DNA from: an uncultured Clostridia bacterium
Lineage (GTDB): Bacteria; Bacillota; Clostridia; TANB77; CAG-508
DNA length: 45,787 bases
Reading direction: 5' to 3'
NCBI GenBank assembly: GCA_948745425.1
Contig: CAPZDM010000004.1
Span: 1-45,787, forward strand
Shown: piece by piece, positions 33,491-41,490 of the stretch
How the letters are laid out: each line of letters opens with the position of its first letter
Numbering within the stretch: position 1 is the first letter of the stretch
Translations under genes and position numbers: made by a program
Notes under the pieces: model-generated
The model's database searches: none
Seen by the model: only the letters and a program-made list of their open reading frames with translations
Told to the model about the DNA's origin: nothing

Positions 33491-34225
33491 TTACATTAGC
33501 ATTCCACCATCCACATTAATAACTTGCCCTGTAATATATGTACTGTCTTCTCCTGCTAAAAATTTTACGATATTTGCAACATCTTTCATTGTTCCTATTC
33601 TTTTTAATGGAATAGATTTTGCAATTTCTTCTTTTATATCTTCTTTTAATACATCTGTCATATCTGTTTCTATAAATCCTGGTGCTACTGCATTTACTAA
33701 TATTCCTCTTGAAGCTACCTCTTTTGCTAGACTTTTCGTAAATCCTATTATTCCTGCTTTTGAGGCTGAATAGTTTGTTTGACCAGCATTTCCTGATACT
33801 CCCACAACAGATGATATGTTTATTATTCTTCCTGAACGTGCTTTCATCATATGACTAATTACATTTTTAGTTACATTAAAGGTTCCTACTAAGTTAGTAT
33901 CTATTACATCTTCAAAGTCTTCTTTTCTCATTCTCATTAATAATGTGTCTTTTGTAATTCCTGCGTTGTTTACTAGTACATCTATTTTTCCATATTCTTC
34001 TATTATTTCTTTTACAAATCTTTCACAGTCTTCAAAATTTGATACATCTCCTTGTACTGTTAAGCATTTTACTCCTTTTTCTTCTATTTCCTTTTTTGTT
34101 TCTTTTAATGCTTCGTTTTCTGTTCTATAATTTATTGCTATATCATAGCCATTTTGTGCTAGTGTTAAGGCTATTTGTTTTCCTATTCCTCTTGTAGCTC
34201 CTGTGATTAATGCGGTTTTGTTCAT
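33491..34225 (-). CDS. fabG: 3-oxoacyl-ACP reductase FabG
   Basis: A 244-residue classical short-chain dehydrogenase that reduces 3-oxoacyl-ACP with NADPH. The cofactor motif is TGATRGIG (8-15); NNAG is at 86-89; the catalytic Ser138/139, Tyr152 and Lys156 are in NISSVVGVSGNAGQTNYSASKAG. It ends ITGQVINVDGGMLM. Length is typical. AAAGGA is about 10 nt before the ATG. It follows fabD and meets the orphan gene's terminator at its 3' end. Confidence 0.96.
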   Translation of the reverse strand: MNKTALITGATRGIGKQIALTLAQNGYDIAINYRTENEALKETKKEIEEKGVKCLTVQGDVSNFEDCERFVKEIIEEYGKIDVLVNNAGITKDTLLMRMRKEDFEDVIDTNLVGTFNVTKNVISHMMKARSGRIINISSVVGVSGNAGQTNYSASKAGIIGFTKSLAKEVASRGILVNAVAPGFIETDMTDVLKEDIKEEIAKSIPLKRIGTMKDVANIVKFLAGEDSTYITGQVINVDGGMLM

Positions 34226-34254
34226 GGTATTTTCGTCCTTTCTATATATTTTAT

Positions 34255-34306
34255 GGGCACAGTGGTGTCACGAGTCTAGGGTATTTCCTCAAACGGTGCC
34301 CCTACA
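34255..34306 (-). repeat. Dispersed palindromic repeat, long form (copy 2 of 3), encoding the FabD tail
   Basis: A 52-nt unit from GGGCAC (34255-34260) to CCCCTACA (34306), with the same inner AGTGGTGTCAC and CTCAAACGG segments as copies 1 and 3. The last five codons and stop of fabD (TGT AGG GGC ACC GTT TGA) lie inside it. Confidence 0.85.
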
Positions 34307-35239
34307 TTCATTAATTATGTTTATCGTAGTTTTTAAATTCTCTATATTGTTTACATTCAAAATTTTTATTTCTTTGTCTGTTGGTGTTCTTTTTACAAAG
34401 CCTGATAGTGCTTTACCTGGTCCTATTTCTATGAATGTGTCTATTCCATTTTCTAACATGTTTTGTATCGTTTTTGAAAATCTTACTGGATTTATTATAT
34501 GTTTTGCTAGAATGTCTTTTACATCATCTGTGTTTTTATATATTTCTCCATCTATGTTTTTTATTACTTTTGTTTTAAAATCGTTTATTGTTATTTTTTC
34601 TAGTTCTTTTCTTAATGCTTTTGAACTTTCTATTAATTTTTCGGTGTGGAATGGTCCTGCTGTTTTTAATGAGATTACTTTTTTTGCTCCCATTTCTTTT
34701 GCAATGTTTCCTGCTTCTTCTATTCCTTCTTTTTCTCCTGATATTGCAATTTGCCCTACACAGTTATAATTTGCTGGTACTACAAATCCTGATTTTACTT
34801 TTTTACATACCTCTTCTACTTGTTCATCTGTTAGCCCCATTATTGCTGACATTTGCCAATTTCCTTTTGGTAAAAGGTTTTGCATGTATTCTCCTCTTTT
34901 TTGTACAAGTTTTACTCCTTCTTCAAATGATATTGCTCCAGAGTTTATTATTGCTGTATATTCTCCAAGACTTAGTCCTGCTGACATTTCTGCTACTATA
35001 TTATTGCTTTTTAATATTTCTAAAATTGCTAAACTCATTGTTAATATTGCAAGTTGTGTGTATTTTGTTTCATTTAGTTTTTCTTCTGGTCCTTCAAATG
35101 ATATTTGGGCTATATCTATGCCTGTCAGTTCTTGCACTTTGTTGTATATTTTTTTTACTGCTTCATATTCTTCATATATGTCTTTTCCCATTCCTATATT
35201 TTGAGAACCTTGACCTGGGAATAAAAATCCGATTTTCAT
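34289..35239 (-). CDS. fabD: Malonyl-CoA:ACP transacylase FabD
   Basis: A 316-residue transacylase moving malonate from CoA to AcpP. It begins MKIGFLFPGQGSQ; the nucleophile Ser90 is in GLSLGEYTA (Leu in place of the commoner His) and the catalytic His in AGPFHTEKL near residue 200. The start at 35239 is taken because GGAG is about 9 nt upstream; the longer frame to 35293 is read from a palindromic repeat. The C-terminal Cys-Arg-Gly-Thr-Val comes from another repeat, so the family part ends at about NIINE. It lies between birA and fabG. Confidence 0.95.
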   Translation of the reverse strand: MKIGFLFPGQGSQNIGMGKDIYEEYEAVKKIYNKVQELTGIDIAQISFEGPEEKLNETKYTQLAILTMSLAILEILKSNNIVAEMSAGLSLGEYTAIINSGAISFEEGVKLVQKRGEYMQNLLPKGNWQMSAIMGLTDEQVEEVCKKVKSGFVVPANYNCVGQIAISGEKEGIEEAGNIAKEMGAKKVISLKTAGPFHTEKLIESSKALRKELEKITINDFKTKVIKNIDGEIYKNTDDVKDILAKHIINPVRFSKTIQNMLENGIDTFIEIGPGKALSGFVKRTPTDKEIKILNVNNIENLKTTINIINECRGTV

Positions 35240-35273
35240 TTTTTTCACTCCTTTTAGATATTTTATATTCAAT

Positions 35274-35296
35274 GGCACATGCAATGTGCCCATACA
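35274..35296 (-). repeat. Dispersed palindromic repeat after birA
   Basis: GGCACAT-GCA-ATGTGCC (35274-35290) followed by CATACA. It starts TGTATGGGC on the minus strand, a one-base variant of the usual TGTAGGGGC, 14 nt past the birA stop. It is the source of the non-native N-terminal extension of the fabD frame. Confidence 0.75.
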
Positions 35297-35309
35297 TTTA
35301 CACTATCAG

Positions 35310-35894
35310 TTATATTTTAAAACATTGCTTATTTATTAAATGTTTTTCAAATCTGTTACAGAATTCTGTGATGAATTCTTCTGTATCTATATCGATGCTA
35401 AATTCCTTTCTTATTGATGTAGCTACATTTTCTATGTCTTTACTAAAGTTTTGTTTTTTAGTGTTTATTCCAATTCCAACTACTAGATATTTTACATTTT
35501 CTGAAATTATTTTTGTTTCTGTTAAAATCCCACCAATCTTTTTGTTCCTATATATAATGTCATTTGGTTCTTTTATTTCTAATTTTATATTATATTGTTC
35601 TTCTATAATTTCATTTATTATTTTTGCTATTTCTATTGTTATTCCCTCTAATTTTTTTATATTGCAATCCATTTGTATGAAGAAGGAAAATGCTATATTT
35701 CCTTTTTCGTCTGTATGCCATATTCTTCCATGAGTCCCTTTTCCTTTTGTTTGTATTTCTGATATTACTAATGTTCCATTTAGTGTAGTTTTATTTTGTA
35801 TCAATCTCCAAATTTCACTTTGAGTTGAGTCTATTTCTTTATAATAAATAATGTTTCTTCCTAAAAAATTAGTTTTTAATTTTTTCAATTGCAT
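35310..35894 (-). CDS. birA: Biotin--[acetyl-CoA carboxylase] ligase
   Basis: A 194-residue biotin protein ligase that attaches biotin to AccB. Seen are IDSTQSEI, the biotinyl-AMP loop KGKGTHGRIWH (a variant of the usual GRGRxGR), GNIAFSF, EPNDIIYRNKKIGGILTE and VVGIGINT. The N-terminal DNA-binding domain of bifunctional BirA and the C-terminal SH3-like domain are missing or very short, so it should be enzymatic only. It overlaps the end of the acyl ligase upstream by 26 nt; the RBS is weak (AGGA about 10 nt before the ATG), suggesting coupling. Its place beside fabD and accB fits. Confidence 0.93.
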   Translation of the reverse strand: MQLKKLKTNFLGRNIIYYKEIDSTQSEIWRLIQNKTTLNGTLVISEIQTKGKGTHGRIWHTDEKGNIAFSFFIQMDCNIKKLEGITIEIAKIINEIIEEQYNIKLEIKEPNDIIYRNKKIGGILTETKIISENVKYLVVGIGINTKKQNFSKDIENVATSIRKEFSIDIDTEEFITEFCNRFEKHLINKQCFKI

Positions 35895-37587
35895 CTAAAT
35901 TGTCCTGCCTTTTTATTTTATTTGTTGTTGTTTTTATTAGTGGTTCTTCTGTTAGTATTATTCCTTTTATTGCTTTGTATTTTGGCATTGTTTTATTTAT
36001 TTCTTTTATTTTACTTGCTAAAACATCATGTATTTTTTCATCTGTTTCTACTTTGTAAACATCTTTTATTATTTCTCTATTAAATACTATTTTTACATTT
36101 ATTTTTATATCATTTTCATCTTCTGATTGCTTTTTACCAAATACAAATGATTCTTCTACACCCTCTATTTTGTTTACTAGATTTTCCATTTCCTCTGGGA
36201 ATATATTTTTACCATTTTTTAGTACTATTACACTTTTCTTTCTTCCACAAATGTATATATAATCTTCTTCATCTATTCTAGCTAAGTCACCCGTATAAAA
36301 CCATTCATCTTTTACAGCTTCTTTTGTTGCTTTTTTATCATTAAAATATCCTAACATTATGTTTGGTCCTTTTACAACAAGTTCTCCTATTCCTTCATCA
36401 TTTGCATTTACTATTTTTGCCTCAACACTTGGTACTGTTTTTCCTATTGAACCTATTTTATGGTATTTATTTGTTCCTATTGCTACAACTGGAGAAGTTT
36501 CTGTTAAACCATATCCTTGTACTATATTTATTCCGAGTAATCTATATTTTTCTTCTATTTTAGGGTCTAAGGCTGCTGCTCCACTTATGAATAATTTAAC
36601 TTTTCCACCAATCATATCATGTATATCTTTAAATATTTCTTTTCTTTTTTCCATAGAATCATTTTTATGTTTTTCTTCGTTTTCTAATATTTCTTCTAAT
36701 TTTCCTTTTCTTTCTAGTTGCTTTCTAATATTCATAAAAATTCTTTCATATATTGCTGGAACACATGCCATTACTGTTACCCTATATTCTTTTAAGTTTT
36801 CTACTACATGTCTTAATCCATCACAAAATACTGTTTGTGCTCCTTTATATAATGAAAATAAAAATCCTACTGTACATTCAAATACATGATGTATTGGTAA
36901 TATTGAAAGTAATACATCTTCTGATGTAACATCTATAATGCTTCCAATATCCATTAAATTTGAACATATATTTTTATGAGATAATGCTACTACTTTTGAT
37001 TTTGATGTTGTTCCTGATGTAAATAGCATTATACTCATTTCTTCTGCATTTATTTCTGTATTAAGAAATTCTCTGTTTCCTTTTTCTATAAGCTTTTTGC
37101 CTGTTTCAATAAGTTCTTTTTGTGAATAAATTCCTTCTGAATGTGCATCTAAATCCATTGCTATTAGATGCTTAAGTTTATTTTTATGACTATATCTTAT
37201 CTTTTTTATGCTTTCTTCATATTTTTTTGAATAAAAAATTGCTTCTATTTCTGATCTTTCTATTAATTCTTTTAATTCATTTTCTGGTAATGACTTATCT
37301 AATGGAACTACTATACCAGTTCCACAAACTATTGATAAGTATGCAATTTCCCATTCATATCTATTTTCTCCTATTACTGCTATTCTTTTTCCTTTTAATC
37401 CCAAATTTATTAGAGAAGTTCCTAGAGCATCAATCATTTCTCTTATTTCATTATGTGTTAAGATTTCATATTTTCCATTTTCTACTTTTATTTTATATGC
37501 TGGTTTTTCTCCATATAGTTTTCTAGTTTTATTTAACATGTCTTTTAAATCTGTTATTTCTAAATGGTCGTATATTTGCTTATCCAT
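35869..37587 (-). CDS. AMP-forming long-chain acyl-CoA/ACP ligase (paralog 1)
   Basis: About 572 residues from the ATG at 37587 (an ATG at 37599 directly behind GGAGGG is the alternative). It is an ANL adenylating enzyme of the FadD type: P-loop LFTSGTTSKSKVVALSH, GYGLTETSPVVA, YTGDLARID, and the C-terminal catalytic lysine in TTTNKIKRQ. It activates a fatty acid to acyl-AMP and passes it to CoA or a carrier protein. The upstream codons from 37647 are repeat-derived. Its start overlaps the stop of the paralog by 8 nt and its end overlaps birA, so the three are one unit. With fab genes beside it, use of exogenous fatty acids or acyl-ACP recycling is plausible. Confidence 0.88.
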   Translation of the reverse strand: MDKQIYDHLEITDLKDMLNKTRKLYGEKPAYKIKVENGKYEILTHNEIREMIDALGTSLINLGLKGKRIAVIGENRYEWEIAYLSIVCGTGIVVPLDKSLPENELKELIERSEIEAIFYSKKYEESIKKIRYSHKNKLKHLIAMDLDAHSEGIYSQKELIETGKKLIEKGNREFLNTEINAEEMSIMLFTSGTTSKSKVVALSHKNICSNLMDIGSIIDVTSEDVLLSILPIHHVFECTVGFLFSLYKGAQTVFCDGLRHVVENLKEYRVTVMACVPAIYERIFMNIRKQLERKGKLEEILENEEKHKNDSMEKRKEIFKDIHDMIGGKVKLFISGAAALDPKIEEKYRLLGINIVQGYGLTETSPVVAIGTNKYHKIGSIGKTVPSVEAKIVNANDEGIGELVVKGPNIMLGYFNDKKATKEAVKDEWFYTGDLARIDEEDYIYICGRKKSVIVLKNGKNIFPEEMENLVNKIEGVEESFVFGKKQSEDENDIKINVKIVFNREIIKDVYKVETDEKIHDVLASKIKEINKTMPKYKAIKGIILTEEPLIKTTTNKIKRQDNLDAIEKIKN

Positions 37588-39370
37588 TTGTAATATCATT
37601 CCCTCCAACGGGCACAGTGGTGTCACGAGTCTCGGGTATTCCCGCAAACGATGCCCCTACAATTCTCTTCATTTCTTTTTGTCTTTTTATTTTTTTAGTG
37701 GTAGTTTTAATTAATTCTTCACTACTTAAAATCATATTTTGAATATGTTTATATCTTGGAAAAGTAGTATTTAATTTTTTAATCTCATCCCAAATGATTT
37801 TAAACAATTCATCTTCTGATTTATCTTTATACTTTTCCTCTACAACCTCTTTACTATATACAATTTTTACTGACAATTTTACATCATTTTTATCATTTTC
37901 ATCTGGTAATCCAAAAACAAAACATTCTTCAACTAGTTCTATTCTATTTACTAATGTTTCAAGTTCCTCTGGAAAGACTTTTTTACCATTTTTAAGAACT
38001 ATCATATTTTTATTTCTACCTGTTATAAATAGAAAACCATCTTTATCTATATATCCTAAATCTCCTGTATAAAACCATCCATCTTTTAACACGTTTTCTG
38101 TTTCTTCTGGCATTTCATAATATCCTAACATGACATTAGGCCCTTTCACTCTTATTTCTCCTATGCCATTTTCATCTTTATTTACAATTTCAATAGTATC
38201 ATTAATCATTGGTCTTCCTACTGAGCCATTTCTCATATATTTATCATCTTCTGCTGCTATTACTGGAGATGTTTCTGTTAAACCATATCCTTGTACTGTC
38301 TTTATACCTAAATTATTAAATCCTTTTGATATTTCAGGGTCTGCTGGCGCTCCTCCAGATATTACAAATCTTAATTCTCCTCCTAAGGCATCTATTACTT
38401 GTTTAAACAATTTTCTTCTTATGTCTATATGAAACTTTAGTAAGAAGTTACTTATATTCATAGCGATTTTTATTAGTTTTGTTTTACCTTGTTTTTCGAT
38501 TTCTTTCATTATAGTTTTATATATTGCTTCTACTAATAAAGGAACTCCAACAAATAATGTTACTTTATATTCATTTAAGTTTTGCTTAATATATCTTAAT
38601 CCATCTGGAAATACAGTTTTTACTCCTAAAGATAGCATAACTACCATACCTGTTGAACCAAATATATGGTGAAATGGTAAAAATGCAATATTTGTATCTG
38701 TTTCTCTTATGTCTTCTACACATTGCATTGCATATATATTAGAAGCTATATTTCTTTGAGATATCATTACTGCTTTTGATTTAGATGTTGTTCCTGATGT
38801 AAACAATAATATATTCATTGCATTTTCATCTATTTGTGCTGTTAAATAATCATTTTTTCCTTCTTCTAGTAGTTCTTTGCCTTTATTTATAAGTTCTTTT
38901 ATAGATTCAAAACCTTCTATTTCTCCCATGCATATGTATTCTTTTAGTTGAGTTTTATTTTTCTCTTTTATTTCTTGCATTTTTTCAGTCAGCTTTTCAT
39001 CAAAAATTATGCATTCTGCTTTACTTCTAATTAATGAGTTTTCTAATTCATCATATTGTAAATCTTTATCTAAAGGTACTGAAACATTACCTCCAAGTAA
39101 GTTTGATAGATGTGCTAATGCCCATTCATATCTGTTTTTTCCAATTACAGCTACCCTTTTTCCTTTAAATCCTTTTTCATATAAAATAGTTCCAAGTTTA
39201 TTAATATCCTCTAATAATCTCTTATATGAAATATTTTCATATTCTACTTTTTTGTTTTCTTGATGTTTTATTACAAATGCTGTTTTGTCATTGTATTTCT
39301 CTGCTGATGCATAAATTATTTCCTTTATATTTTTAAATTCTGTGGCTTTAAATGATTTTTTATTTTCCAT
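37580..39370 (-). CDS. AMP-forming long-chain acyl-CoA/ACP ligase (paralog 2)
   Basis: 596 residues, similar throughout to the next gene: LFTSGTTSKSKAVMISQ, GYGLTETSPVIA, VKGPNVMLGYYEMPE, YTGDLGYID and a catalytic lysine in TTTKKIKRQ. The last ~25 residues (IVGASFAGIPETRDTTV...) are translated from a palindromic repeat and are not part of the family, whose end is at about KEMKR. GAGG lies 5 nt before the ATG. A terminator stands upstream after the MATE fusion, so this gene probably begins the ligase-birA-fab unit; a weak TTTAAT-N16-TATAAA promoter is possible. The two paralogs suggest different chain-length or carrier preference. Confidence 0.9.
   Translation of the reverse strand: MENKKSFKATEFKNIKEIIYASAEKYNDKTAFVIKHQENKKVEYENISYKRLLEDINKLGTILYEKGFKGKRVAVIGKNRYEWALAHLSNLLGGNVSVPLDKDLQYDELENSLIRSKAECIIFDEKLTEKMQEIKEKNKTQLKEYICMGEIEGFESIKELINKGKELLEEGKNDYLTAQIDENAMNILLFTSGTTSKSKAVMISQRNIASNIYAMQCVEDIRETDTNIAFLPFHHIFGSTGMVVMLSLGVKTVFPDGLRYIKQNLNEYKVTLFVGVPLLVEAIYKTIMKEIEKQGKTKLIKIAMNISNFLLKFHIDIRRKLFKQVIDALGGELRFVISGGAPADPEISKGFNNLGIKTVQGYGLTETSPVIAAEDDKYMRNGSVGRPMINDTIEIVNKDENGIGEIRVKGPNVMLGYYEMPEETENVLKDGWFYTGDLGYIDKDGFLFITGRNKNMIVLKNGKKVFPEELETLVNRIELVEECFVFGLPDENDKNDVKLSVKIVYSKEVVEEKYKDKSEDELFKIIWDEIKKLNTTFPRYKHIQNMILSSEELIKTTTKKIKRQKEMKRIVGASFAGIPETRDTTVPVGGNDITNG
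37610..37661 (-). repeat. Dispersed palindromic repeat, long form (copy 3 of 3), encoding a ligase tail
   Basis: A 52-nt unit from GGGCAC (37610-37615) to CCCCTAC (37660), with the same inner AGTGGTGTCACGAGTCT and CGCAAACG segments as copies 1 and 2. It lies wholly inside the 3' end of paralog 2 and upstream of paralog 1. Confidence 0.85.
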
Positions 39371-39423
39371 ATTAACCTCAAACTTTCTATTTATATTTAT
39401 ATCATAAGAATATAAAAATTAAA

Positions 39424-39445
39424 TTAGACTGGGTAGTCAGTCTAA
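39424..39445 (-). terminator. Terminator after the MATE-kinase fusion
   Basis: TTAGACTG (39424-39431) and CAGTCTAA (39438-39445), a perfect 8-bp stem with 6-nt loop. On the minus strand it is followed by TTTAATTTTT, 16 nt past the fusion stop. It separates the cell-wall/transport genes from the fatty-acid block. Confidence 0.75.
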
Positions 39446-39460
39446 TTATTATTTATCATT

Positions 39461-41488
39461 TTAAGTTAGTAGTTTATTTGAAATTTCCTTTTCTTTCTCT
39501 TTTACTATTTCACATATCATATCTGCTGATTTTTCTACTCCTAATGCCCCACTATTTACTGAAATATCATAGTTTTCACTATTACTCCATTCTTTTTCTG
39601 TATAATGTTTATAGTGATTTGCCCTTAGTTTATTTATTTTGTTTATCTCTTTTTTCGCATTTTCAATTCCATAAATCTCTGTAACTCTTTTTATTTTATC
39701 TTCCATATCGCTATATATAAATACATTTACTACATCTTTTCTGTCTTTTAATATAAAATCTGCACATCTTCCTATAATAACACATGATTCCTTCTCTGCA
39801 ATTTTCTTTATCACTTCTGATTCTTTTATAAATAATTCATCTGAATAGTTTAATCCAAAGTAGTAACCACTGTTTAAATTTTCTAATACTTCTCTTTTTT
39901 GCTCATTATCTTCTATATATTGTTCTGATAATCCAGTTTCTTCTGCTACCTCTTTTATTAATTTTTTATCATATAATTTAATTCCTAGTTTGTCTGCAAC
40001 TAATCTTCCTATATATCTTCCACCTGAACCATATTCTCTTGATATTGTAATTACAATATGTTCTTCTAGTTTGTTATCTGTGCTTGTATCATCTTCTAAT
40101 GCAGTACTTTTTGATGTTTCTTTACTTAAATTTCTTACTTCTAAAGTTAATAGTATTACTGCAAGCACAAATGCTATTCCATCTGCTACTGGTCCTGAAT
40201 AAAGAACTCCCATAATTCCAAACATACTACTTAATATTATCATTGATGGTATTAAAAATGCAATTTGTCTTGATAATGATAAAATTACACTTTTTACACT
40301 TTTCCCTATTGCTTGGAAGAATATTCCTGCTGGGATTTGTATTCCATTACAAATGCATAATAATAGATAAGTTCTAAAAGATAAGCATGCAAAATCCATA
40401 TATAGTTCATCTCCACTACCAAATATGGAAATTAGCTTATCTGGTATTGTCTGGAATAATATAAATGCGATAGTACTAATTATAACACTTAATCCTAATA
40501 CTAATTTTAATGTTTGTTTCACTCTATCAAATTTTCTTGCTCCATAATTGTATCCAAATATTGGCTGTGAACCTGCTGCAATTCCAATTATTATACTATT
40601 TAATATTTGGCTTATTTTCATAACAATTCCTAATACTGTTATTGGTATTTCTGAACCAAATTTAGATTTTGCTCCATATTTTGCAAGTAGATTGTTTTCA
40701 AATGCCATAACAAATACAAAACTCATTTGTGTTACAAAACTACTTATTCCTAAAGTTGATATTCTTTTTAATACATTAAATTTGATTTTAAAAGTTTCCT
40801 TGTTTAAGTTTATTGATTTGAATTTCTTTATGTACATGATGTTTAATGCAAATGTAATGAATTGACTCAATATTGTAGCAATTGCTGCACCTTCAATTCC
40901 CATTTTAAATACAAATATGAAAATTGGGTCTAGTATAATGTTTATGACTGCTCCTAATACCATAGATGTCATTGCATATTTAGGGCTTCCATCTGCTCTA
41001 ATAATTGAGTTTAAAGTAGTTCCTATCATCATAAATGGTAGCCCTATCGTTATTATTCTTCCATATGCAATAGCATAGTTTCTTAATGCGTCTGTACATC
41101 CAAACAAATTTAATAATTGTGATAAAAATATTAATGTAAATATACAGAATATAATTGCTATTATTATTGATGATGTAATTGCATTTCCTACACCTTTTCC
41201 TGCTTCTTCTTTTTTCTTTTCTCCTAATTTTAAGCTTAAGTAAGCTGATGCACCATCTCCAATCATTAGAGAAAATGCTAAACATATCATGGTTAGTGGA
41301 AATACTACATTTGTTGCTCCATTTGCTAAATAATCCACTCCCCAACCAATAAATATCTGGTCTACAATATTGTATAATGCGTTTACTAATAGTGATATAA
41401 TACAAGGAATTGAAAATTTTATAATTAATTTCTTTATTTTCTCAGTTCCTAGTATGTTTTCTCCCTTTTCCAATTTTATCTCCTCCAT
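39461..41488 (-). CDS. MATE efflux transporter fused to a cytidylate-kinase-like domain
   Basis: 675 residues in one frame. Residues about 1-450 are a 12-helix MATE exporter (ILGTEKIKKLIIKFSIPCIISLLVNALYN..., a repeated GADGSPKY-like RADGSPKYA, GAASKFG). After a Ser/Thr/Asp-rich linker (about 450-475) comes a cytidylate-kinase-like domain (PF13189 type, about 476-675): P-loop ISREYGSGGRYIGR, KLYDKKLIKEVAEETGLSEQYIED, VIIGRCADFIL, and an HYKHYTEKEW lid-like segment. MATE proteins export drugs or metabolites with Na+ or H+; the free-standing kinase-like proteins have no settled substrate. The annotated ATG has a poor ribosome site; a TTG at 41473 has GGAGGAG 6 nt upstream and is a good alternative. 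It starts 3 nt past the alr stop. Confidence 0.9.
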   Translation of the reverse strand: MEEIKLEKGENILGTEKIKKLIIKFSIPCIISLLVNALYNIVDQIFIGWGVDYLANGATNVVFPLTMICLAFSLMIGDGASAYLSLKLGEKKKEEAGKGVGNAITSSIIIAIIFCIFTLIFLSQLLNLFGCTDALRNYAIAYGRIITIGLPFMMIGTTLNSIIRADGSPKYAMTSMVLGAVINIILDPIFIFVFKMGIEGAAIATILSQFITFALNIMYIKKFKSINLNKETFKIKFNVLKRISTLGISSFVTQMSFVFVMAFENNLLAKYGAKSKFGSEIPITVLGIVMKISQILNSIIIGIAAGSQPIFGYNYGARKFDRVKQTLKLVLGLSVIISTIAFILFQTIPDKLISIFGSGDELYMDFACLSFRTYLLLCICNGIQIPAGIFFQAIGKSVKSVILSLSRQIAFLIPSMIILSSMFGIMGVLYSGPVADGIAFVLAVILLTLEVRNLSKETSKSTALEDDTSTDNKLEEHIVITISREYGSGGRYIGRLVADKLGIKLYDKKLIKEVAEETGLSEQYIEDNEQKREVLENLNSGYYFGLNYSDELFIKESEVIKKIAEKESCVIIGRCADFILKDRKDVVNVFIYSDMEDKIKRVTEIYGIENAKKEINKINKLRANHYKHYTEKEWSNSENYDISVNSGALGVEKSADMICEIVKEKEKEISNKLLT

Positions 41489-41490
41489 GT

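Noticed and set aside
35240..35293. N-terminal extension MGTLHVPLN... of FabD.
   Set aside because: It is repeat-derived, and the conserved protein begins at the ATG behind GGAG.
34588..35733. A 381-codon plus-strand open frame rich in Leu and Phe opposite fabD and birA.
   Set aside because: It is antisense to two well-recognised genes, has no ribosome site, and its composition is that of a reverse-complement shadow in AT-rich DNA.
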